The position numbers and the translations under genes are program-made. This document shows positions 33,645 to 41,432 of a stretch of DNA of 64,000 bases, piece by piece. The stretch is from Spinacia oleracea. Taxonomy: Eukaryota > Streptophyta > Magnoliopsida > Caryophyllales > Amaranthaceae. The first letter of the stretch is position 1. Every line of letters begins with the position of its first letter. Under the pieces are notes generated by a model. That model did no database searches. It was not told where the DNA came from and saw only the letters and a list, made by a program, of their open reading frames with translations. The stretch is taken from NCBI RefSeq assembly GCF_020520425.1, contig NC_079489.1, positions 83,396,810 through 83,460,809 of the forward strand. The letters run 5' to 3'.

Positions 33645-34331
33645 ATGCTACCTTCTAAGTTCACCAGACTAGGATACTTAGAGAAGATGGATAATGAGAC
33701 TCCTCGCACGTATGTTCAGAAGATCGTGTTTGCTTGTGACTATTTGGCTTTGACCAAGAATATGCCCCACCTTAGGCACAAAGATATGATGGCTAGTATG
33801 GTTGTACATTGTTTACCCCATAAGAACCCTTACATAGACCTCAAGAACAAGTTCAGTGACATGCATTTTGGTGATGGTACCCCTAATTGGTATAAATATG
33901 GGACTAGTGATGGTAGGTGGAAGTATGACTCTGAGGTTCTTGCTACTATCTTAGAGGTTGCAGAAAATAGCTATGAGGATGGGAAGTACTCTGCGGGTCT
34001 AGGTATGGGCTATGGAGGAATAGAAAGTGATGGTGAGGATGGCATGATCCATGATGAGCAAGCTAGTGAGGTTGAGGAGGATAGTGATGATGATGTGGTA
34101 GAGATTGAAAATCCTAACCCTATAGTTCCTGAACCCACCATTGAGATATCCAGTGGATCTGAAGATGAGTTTGAAGAGAATAATGTGGTTGATAGTGAGC
34201 CACAGCAAAATGATGAGGCTATGGATGAAGACTCGGATCCGGAAGAAGACTTAGATGATCCTAATGATCAAGACTTTACTCCAGAGCAATACAAGGAAAG
34301 AAATGATCGTCGTGATGACGTTAGTCTCTAG
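33645..34331 (+). CDS. Extra acidic ORF upstream of gag in chromovirus D
   Basis: 228 residues, intact, starting at ATG 33645; the frame is open 21 nt further upstream to a possible splice acceptor. I do not recognise it. Residues ~1-110 look folded (KFTRLGYLEKM, QKIVFACDYLALTKNM, MMASMVVHCLPHKNPYIDLK, GTPNWYKYGTSDGRWKYDSE). The remaining half is very acidic (DDDVVEIENP, TIEISSGSEDEFEE, DEDSDPEEDLDDPNDQDF). VVEIEN and IEISSGSEDE resemble SUMO-interacting motifs in form only. It lies between LTR and gag, where chromoviruses normally have no gene. Element F holds a decayed copy of the same region (63897-64000), so it belongs to the family and is not a chance ORF. Confidence 0.65.
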   Translation: MLPSKFTRLGYLEKMDNETPRTYVQKIVFACDYLALTKNMPHLRHKDMMASMVVHCLPHKNPYIDLKNKFSDMHFGDGTPNWYKYGTSDGRWKYDSEVLATILEVAENSYEDGKYSAGLGMGYGGIESDGEDGMIHDEQASEVEEDSDDDVVEIENPNPIVPEPTIEISSGSEDEFEENNVVDSEPQQNDEAMDEDSDPEEDLDDPNDQDFTPEQYKERNDRRDDVSL

Positions 34332-34782
34332 AGAAATGTAATCCTTAGTTTTATATTTCGTTGATTAATAAAGTGGCAAAGCTACTATTTATGGTTTTAG
34401 TTTTATCATAGTTGGAGAATAAATGCTATGGCATTAGTGGATGTAAGACTTACTCATTGAAGTTTTAATAAAAGAATAGAATTTCCTTTTTCGTTATCCT
34501 TTAAGTTCAATTCTAAATTCTAAGTCTTGTGGGTATCGCAAATGGATTACTTGTTATTTCTTCGATGAAATTTTATGTGCAAGGTGGTTTGGTAGCAACC
34601 ATCTAAATTTACTTGCATCGAATAGTGGGGTGAGAAGGCCCAAGAATGGCGCCAACTCTTCCCCTAGGTTGCGCCTAAATGTGTTCCTGTTGTGAGTAGG
34701 TTCGTTGTTGAACTAGTGCCTTAGTAATGTCATGTCCAACCAATATTAAAGTTAGCCTTTTTATTTATTCAGGAGAAGGAAT
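34332..34782. other. Untranslated spacer between extra ORF and gag of D
   Basis: 450 bp without ORFs. It could serve as an internal leader for gag translation or hold an intron (TTTATTTATTCAG at 34759-34771 is a possible acceptor 11 nt before the gag ATG). Confidence 0.5.
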
Positions 34783-35907
34783 ATGGCTAACCAAGAGATT
34801 TCTGAAGTGGTTAGACAACTAGCTGAGGTAGTTCGAGACCTAGCTCAAACCAGAGCCAACCCAATGCATGATCCGGCTGGGGAAATGTTTAAGAAAATAG
34901 CTCAAATCAAGCCTCCACTCTATAGCGGAGAGATTGAACCCAGTTTGCTTGAGGACTGGTTGAGAGAGTTTGATAAACTCATTGTAGCTGTGAATTGCCC
35001 CGAAAACCTTAGGGTGAATAGTGTTGTGTACTACCTAAGAGGTGAAGCTGATTTATGGTGGCAAAGATGTGAAAATCCCCTTAGAGCCACACCTAACTTT
35101 GGATGGGAAGCATTCAAAACTGCACTAAGGAACAAGTTTTACCCACCTTATCTGAAAAAGCAAAAGGCGCAAGAGTTCATTGAACTCAAAATGGGAGGTC
35201 TGTCTGTGACGGAATACTATTCTAAGTTTATAGAGCTGTCTAGGTTTGCACCTGAAGTGGTGGCAACGGAAGAGCTCAGGGCTCAAAGATTTGAGAATGG
35301 TTTGACCATGGACTTACAGCTTTTTTTGTCTGGAGAGACCTTTACCTCGTTAGACACCCTGTACGGAAAAGCTGCTCACCTGTATGGGTTACAGCAAAGG
35401 AAGAATGGTAGTGCTAAAAAGACAAAGGATGGTGGAAGCTCAAATCAAGGGAATAACCATCAGAATCAGGGGAATTTTAAGAAGCACAAAGGAAATGGGA
35501 ATTTCCAGTTTAGGACTAACAATGGTGGTAATCGCAACAACCAAGGTGGTGGAAATCAGTCTGGAAGGAATGGAGTACGGACCTACGAATGTAGGCGCTG
35601 TAACATGAATCACCCTGGAAAGGATTGTGATGGAAATTTGGTGACTTGTAGATTCTGTCAAAAGATAGGCCATAGGGAGTATGAATGATATTCTAAGAAT
35701 GGAAAGCCTAACCAAGGTAACCACAAAGGCAATAATCGGAACAATCAGAACCGAAATGGGGGAAATGGAGGTGGAAACCAAAGGAACCACCAAGGTGGTA
35801 AAAATAGCAACAACAATGGCAACCACCAGAACCATGGAAAGCCTGGAGGAAACCAACAGCAGAATGGGAACCGAAACAACAATGGGAACACCAATGGAGG
35901 TGGCTAT
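34783..35907 (+). pseudogene. Chromovirus D gag, with stop and split by C2
   Basis: ATG at 34783 opens 301 residues of Gag: coiled N terminus (SEVVRQLAEVVRDLAQTR), the capsid-like block LEDWLREFDKLIVAVNCP...YLRGEADLWWQRC, then a Gly/Asn/Gln-rich linker. A first knuckle CRRCNMNHPGKDC is followed by a second, CRFCQKIGHREYE. A TGA at 35686-35688 replaces the expected last Cys codon of that second knuckle. The frame then stays open (SKNGKPNQGNHKG) to 35907, where copia C2 interrupts; the remainder resumes at 49108 in the same phase. Gag packages the RNA and assembles particles. Confidence 0.88.
35903..35907 (+). repeat. Target-site duplication of C2, left copy
   Basis: GCTAT directly before the C2 LTR start; the second copy is 49103-49107. 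Confidence 0.95.
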
Positions 35908-36222
35908 TGAAGGAAATAATGCCCTTGGTCCAAGTATGCATATAATATTAAGTCTAATAAATGCGGTTCAGTATTAATTAACAAGTTAATAATTCAGTGA
36001 GATCAAGTGAGCTGAATGCCTAGCTAGAGGTCGCTTCAGTTCAATTGGAATTAATGATATTAATCCACAGCTTACTCTTGACTGAACCCGTAGGGTCACA
36101 CAAATAGTACGTAAACGGATCAAGTATTTAATGGCATTAAATACTCCATCTATGGATATTCGGAATCGACGGATCTTGGTTTCAGTGGGAGTTGAGATCG
36201 TCACAAGCAAGAAATGAATACT

Positions 36223-36430
36223 CCGGAAACGATGATATTGCCGGAAACGGAAATATTGCCGGAAACGGAAATATTGTCAGAATCGGAAATATTATCGAAA
36301 TCGGAAAATGATTCCGGAAACGAAAATATTAAATATTTGTTCGAAACGGAAATTAATTCCGGAATCGGAAATATTAAATATTGTTCGTATCGGAAATGAA
36401 TTCCGGAATCGGGAATTTAATCGGAAGCGT
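36223..36430 (+). repeat. U3 minisatellite, C2 5' LTR (short allele)
   Basis: CCGGAAACGGAAATATTG-type units spanning 208 bp, against 323 bp in the 3' LTR of the same element. Confidence 0.85.
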
Positions 36431-36820
36431 ATCGTACGAATTAGCATCGGACGAGGCTTTCTAGACGAAGGCCCAGCACGAAGCCAGGCCGTCGCCCAGC
36501 AAGCCACATGCAACAAACACACGCCAAGCTCGACCAGGCCCAACGCAAGGCCAGGCCCAGCCAAGCCTTGGCGCGCGCGCATCATGGGCTGCGGGCAAAG
36601 GGGTTGTGCGCCGTGCGTGGGCCGCGAGGCTTGCGCATGGGCGTGCGGCTCGTGCGTGCGTAAGTGTTTGTGTTCCTGTACGAATCCTAAAGCTATCGGG
36701 ATTCTACATATTGATTAAATCCTAATCCTAATAAGATTATATTTATTATTTAGAGTTCAAGTTGGATTCTAATTAATAAATCCAAATCCTAGTAGGATTA
36801 TAATTCCTTTTCCATACCTC

Positions 36821-36829
36821 TATAAATAG
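36821..36829 (+). promoter_or_regulatory. TATA box of C2 5' LTR
   Basis: TATAAATAG, conserved with 48740-48748. Upstream lies a GC-rich block (~36450-36670) and the U3 minisatellite. Confidence 0.65.
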
Positions 36830-37166
36830 GAGCCTAGGGTCATAATTTATAGGGATGATTGAAGTATTCAAAAGGTAAGTTTTTGAAAGAAAAATTCAGC
36901 CATACACTTGCACTAACCTAGCCGAAAATCCTAGTACCTTAAGGGCGATTCTAGTTGGTCAGTCTTGAGGCGGATCCGGACGTACTGTGGACTATCTACG
37001 GAGGGACGACACTTGGAGTCCTAAAGACTTGTTCTTGTTCGGTTCGGGCGCAGCTAGGGAGGGCACGCAACAAAGTGTATGCATCTAAACTATGCTAAAT
37101 GATTATGTGTAAATAATATGCTTTCCTGGCTTTATGGTTTTTCCGCATGATTTATGTTTTGTCATA

Positions 37167-37208
37167 AATCATAAATCATAAATCATGCTTTCCTGGCTTT
37201 ATGATTTA
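37167..37208. other. Templated filler DNA at deletion junction
   Basis: Between the truncated C2 LTR and the truncated Tat element B lie three AATCATA-type units. They are followed by a copy of the nearby LTR text GCTTTCCTGGCTTTATG joined to ATTTATG. The source text is 30-60 bp upstream (37129-37157). Confidence 0.75.
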
Positions 37209-38053
37209 TGTTTGTGACGCGATCTTGCCGACTGAAGATGGGCAAGTTCCTATTTCTTTGGCTCTTTGTGATTTCCTTTGAGAATTTCTTTTATTCATTC
37301 TTGCAAGAGCGAATTCTTTCGAGGGGTGCTCGAATTTAGTTGTAACCTGAACGTGGGCTGACAACGTGTTCAGACGGATCTTTGTCTTGCGACCGTCCGC
37401 TTTCGTGATTTTGAGCTAGTCTTTACGGCTCGACTTGGTCTTTGATCAGAGGACCGTGCACAAGCGTCAGCGACGTCCTTTCGACGAGGTCGAACCTATT
37501 TGTTGTTCTTTTTGAGACATCCAAACATGATATGGTGTATGGCGCAGTCCGGGAATGTGATTTTGATCGCGCGCTCCTCGTTGGAGTCTATTTTTTCTCG
37601 AGCCCCCAAGCACTGGGGCTCGTCGGTTGTTTTTCGCATCTTGTAATCATGTTTGGGGTCATGCTCGTATGTGCGAGCGACCTTCTATAGTAGCCGTGGA
37701 GTGCGACTTTAGTTTTCAGGCGACATCCGGTTTTAGCTTGGCCCGGATTAACCCTTTGACAGACAAACATTTTTTTATTTGGAAAACCAATGACTTGACG
37801 ACACATATTTTTGGTGTTTCGAAGAATGACCATGATATTTAACTTGCTTTTTTTTTGAAAGTGTACACAAGCATTTTCTGTGACGAGTCTAAGTTTCGAC
37901 CAAGTTTTTAATGTCATTATTTTTTTCTTGCTTATTTGGGAGCTAAAGGTGCTTTGGGCTTGATCCTACTTGCAATAGGGCCTCGTGTTTTAGCAACACG
38001 GTCTTAAGTCCTTTCCTGTTCCATGTTTTGTGAAATCTGGGCCTTGGGCTGCA
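37209..38053 (-). other. 3' region of B upstream of the antisense ORF
   Basis: Collinear in reverse with A 13600-12960. It contains GAGCCCCCAAGCA, the inverse of TGCTTGGGGGCTC seen in A at 13182. No gene recognised; short frames here are not conserved in A. Confidence 0.6.
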
Positions 38054-38111
38054 TTTTCAGCGCCCAAGTTCAGGCGTTAAACATTTCGGCGCCCAGGGGT
38101 GGGCGCTGAAA
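38054..38111. repeat. Double-palindrome module 6 (antisense-ORF promoter)
   Basis: TTTTCAGCGCCCAAGTTCAG, then TTTCGGCGCCCAGGGGTGGG ending CGCTGAAAG. It ends 82 bp before the TATA box of the antisense ORF. Confidence 0.85.
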
Positions 38112-38192
38112 GTCCTTTCCTGGTAATATTTGATTTTCGGATTTCTAAACACGTTTCCGAATGGGATCAGGATGTCATTGGGTGCGTTCAGC

Positions 38193-38201
38193 TATATATA
38201 G
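38193..38201 (+). promoter_or_regulatory. TATA box of the B antisense ORF
   Basis: TATATATAG in GCTATATATAGGGGCTAG, 83 bp before the ATG at 38284. The pyrimidine-rich leader between them (CCACCACTCTCAAATTC) looks like a normal plant 5' leader. Confidence 0.65.
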
Positions 38202-38925
38202 GGGCTAGATACGTCCTTATTTTCCACCACTCTCAAATTCTTTCTCTTCTTTTGCTGTGCTCTAATTATTCACTGCTTTTGCCATGTCGATCCCTACTTT
38301 CTCACTCCAACGGACTGTTAGGCGTTGGCTGCGGGCGCTTACTCCCACAGAAAAAGCTTTGTTAAAAGAATACCACTTAGAGGCACTTTTAGGTTTACAA
38401 CAAATTAATATTGATTATAACTTTCTGCATGCTGCCCTAAGCTTTTGGGACTCCGATCATCATGTTTTTGCCTTTCAGGGAAATGAAATATGTCCTTTGC
38501 CTGATGAATTTGCTGCGATCCTTGGTTATCCTACTAATGCTACTCCTGTTACCCCTGGCACTATTGAAGAGGGTAAAACAACTATAAGGGCTTTCCTAGG
38601 GCTAGATGATAACATGTTTGCTGAAATTGTTGTAGATGATAAGGTTAACTTGGCAACACTTGTAAAACATCACTTTAGGCCTAGTAAAAATATGACCGAA
38701 CAGAAATTGAATATTCGAGCCCTTGTATTTTTCTTGTTGAATCATTATTTGCTGTCGAATAACAATGGTGAGTTCGGTGACATAAGGTTGATCCCCTTGA
38801 TTAGCCAGATGGAAAGTTTCTATTCTATTATGCCGTTGGTTGTTGCCGAGACTTTGATGAGTGCGGATGAGCTGAAGAAGAATGCCAAATCCGAACATTT
38901 TAAGGGAAGCCCCCTATTACTGCAG

Positions 38926-39116
38926 GTAATCGATTTTTTCTTTGCGCGCATACACGTCCCTTTTGCATATATTTCTTTTTGCCTGGGGCTGAGTTTCAGC
39001 GCCCAGGGCTGGGCGCTGGAATTTTCGGCGCCTGGTCCTGGGCGTTGAAACTGCGCCCCGGGAACCGTTTTTTCTTTCTTTTCATTCTTTTGATTCGATC
39101 GTACCTGTTTTTGCGG
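38926..39116 (+). other. Intron of antisense ORF containing a double-palindrome module
   Basis: 191 bp, donor GTAATCG; the expected acceptor TTTTGCAG reads TTTTGCGG. Translation of both flanks joins in frame across it, which supports the intron call. Confidence 0.6.
38994..39050. repeat. Double-palindrome module 7 (intron of antisense ORF)
   Basis: TTTCAGCGCCCAGGGCTGGG, then TTCGGCGCCTGGTCCTGGGC ending GTTGAAA. Confidence 0.88.
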
Positions 39117-40094
39117 ATTTGGCTTGCGGAACGGCTTAGACTTTTGGAAGCTCCTGCCGATCCTAAACATTATCGCCCTATAGCTTTGGGTAACCGAAAA
39201 TACTTGCACCAAGGCCAGGACGAGGCCGAATGGACCTCCTTTTTTACTTATGGCATTTGTTCTATTAAGTGGGTGGTACCATGGTGGGGTTTGACTACTA
39301 TGACAGGGGGTTCTGATGTATCGGTTTATGTTTCTTTGTTGGGGCTATCTCGTCCCATTTATATTTTCCCTTACCGAGTCATGCGTCAATATGGTTTAAG
39401 GCAGACTATCCCCTTTTCTGATACGGTACCACCTAAGGTAGCGGCCTTTTCACAAACACGGGTCTTAGCATGGGCTAAGTATTATGATGGTCTCCCGCGT
39501 TGGGCCGTAGCTACAAATGGCTTTGTGGGTCTTTCTGAAAATTACAAGTTGTGGATGAGCTCCGATGACAAAGATGTGAGGACCGAGGCTCGTAATGGGG
39601 AGCCGGCTGAGCTTTTGATACCTCGTATTCGTGTTAAGTATGAGGGTCCTGATTCTGCCAAACCTCGTACCTATAGTTTTAAGACTGTGAAAGCTCGTCC
39701 TGATCGAAAGCGAAAGGAAGTTCCTCCCCGTTCCAGTTTCAGGCCTAAAAAGATGCCTAACATGAAGGGGCCTGCTGTTGTTAAAAGAAATGCAAGCTCT
39801 CGCGGAGATCGTCGCCGGAACAATGTATGGGTTAGGAAGGCTCAGCCGCCTGTAGAAACAGTGGCTAGTCTAGTTGATGATAATAATCCTTCTCCCACCA
39901 TTGTTTGTGCCCTTGAGGCTGAGCGGGCTATAACTGAGAATGTTTCTGAAGCCTTGGCATCTTTGGAAGTTAGTGTGTAGGAGCCGGTTCTTATGGAGAT
40001 TGACATTGGGGCAGCGCAGAGGACTGTGGGGGTGGATCCTGCGAATATTGCCCTCTACAAGACTTTATTTGATGATCCAGAAGAACTAGAGTAG

Positions 40095-41432
40095 TGTAGT
40101 TCTTGTTAGGGTGTAGGTGCCCTCTATTTATTTCAGTCGTGTTTGTTTTTATTTTTAGCACTCTGTTTTCCTTCTTATTATATTTTAATAAAGGCGTATT
40201 TTTAGTTTTCATTTTCACTCTTTTATTTTGTTTCTCCTCTTTTTATGTATTTTATACGTCTAACACTTTTTGCACAAAGAATATATTTTTTTATTTGGAC
40301 CGAATCCTTGGTAAGGATTGCCTACGTATCTTGTCAGAATCAGGTCGCGCGTAGTTCTAGCTTTAGAATAAGTTCTAGTATACCGGATTTCGGTAGATAT
40401 GTCCTGAAGTGGAAACATATTACTTAATCGGTCAAATGAGTGAAGTATTTGTCATTATTTTCATCTGCCGTTTTTTGCCATAGGTTGCGTAAAATTCGAC
40501 TCATTTGTATAGCTATATTCTTGGTAAACCTATTTGGATACGTACTGTACCCCCCAAGTGTTCGTTATTTTTCCGTTGTGTGCGGATAAAATGACGAACA
40601 CTTCTGAAAAGAGAACTTTTGGCAGGCAGAGAGTTTCAACGCCCAGGCTGGGGCGTCAGAAATTTCGGCGCCCAGCCATGGGCGCTGAAAATGACTTGGG
40701 CGGTCAATTTTTGACGCTTTGCTTCACATGTTCTTGCGTTTATTTCTATTCCTCTTTTTTTTGTTCCTTGATATTTTGCTTCGTATTTAAAGTTAATTTT
40801 GAGGCTATTTTTGGAGGCTTTTTTTACTGTTAGCGTGAAATGCACTTTTGTCTGGATTAATTTTTTCTATTGGTGACTTGAAACAGTTTTGAAAATGGAG
40901 TTAGGGTGCGGAAGTTGTGAAGATCTTTGTGTAGGCTTTGGAGGTGGGTTGTTAGTGAAGGGTATGATGGAATCTATGTTTTATGAATCTTTTTTTTTTG
41001 GTAACATTTGCATTGTTTTTAAATTTTTGATTTCCTTTGATTTTGGGTTGCATGGATTGGCTCTTATGATGACACTGGTTGGCTTTTTAGGTTTTGGGGA
41101 TATGAATGGGATAGTGTGGTTTATTTTGTGGGTTTCGGGAATTGGTTCCCATGGCACTATTTCAAAACCGAGTGGGTTTTGTTTGTTGGGCCTAGAGTGG
41201 GCCGCCTCTTTATTTTTGTATTTTGCAAGTACATTTGGTGTTTATTTAGTGTTAGAATAAAATTTTTAGGAGAAATATTACGCCTTTATTGATTCGGAAA
41301 GTAAGGAAAACATACTGAAATAAAACTGACCCATATTCTAAAGGGCCTTAGGACCATCTAAAGTCTCTATTATTTTTTTCTATCAATCTAAAGAACTACT
41401 AGGCGTTTTTTACTAATGGTGCTCTATGTGGC
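40095..41432. other. Spacer between convergent ORFs of B
   Basis: About 1.3 kb with no RT, RNase H or integrase signal. An AATAAA-like signal for the antisense ORF lies at ~40187 (TTTAATAAAGG). 40300-40600 aligns in reverse with A 10080-9820. A hydrophobic open frame at 40889-41260 has no homology that I recognise. Confidence 0.55.
40633..40691. repeat. Double-palindrome module 8 (B)
   Basis: TTTCAACGCCCAGGCTGGGG, then TTTCGGCGCCCAGCCATGGG ending CGCTGAAAA. Counterpart of module 2 in A. Confidence 0.88.

Larger units (their letters stand above)
35908..37166 (+). repeat. C2 5' LTR, lacking its last ~20 bp
   Basis: It begins TGAAGGAAATAATGCC. Similarity to the 3' LTR ends at TTTTGTCATA (37157-37166), about 20 bp before the expected CA end. 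It has ~115 bp less of the U3 minisatellite than the 3' LTR. Confidence 0.92.
38284..40094 (+). pseudogene. Antisense spliced ORF of Tat element B
   Basis: Exon 1 (38284-38925, 214 codons) reads MSIPTFSLQRTVRRWLRALT and GNEICPLPDEFAAILGYPTN; exon 2 (39117-39980) starts IWLAERLRLLEAP and includes HQGQDEAEWTSFF. The donor CAG|GTAATC at 38926 is good; the acceptor site reads GCGG instead of CAG, probably mutated. Both exons are in phase. TAG at 39978-39980 is followed by 37 more open codons to TAG at 40092, a likely premature stop. The protein resembles the plant-specific extra ORF of Ogre/Tat elements (a plant-mobile-domain-like or DUF protein); its function is not known. The C terminus is basic (KARPDRKRKEVPPRSS) and may be nuclear. 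It has its own TATA box and converges on gag-protease. Confidence 0.7.

Noticed and set aside
40889..41260. 123-codon + strand frame encoding a hydrophobic, membrane-like protein in element B
   Set aside because: Hydrophobicity follows from T/G-rich sequence; it is not conserved in element A and has no recognisable domain.
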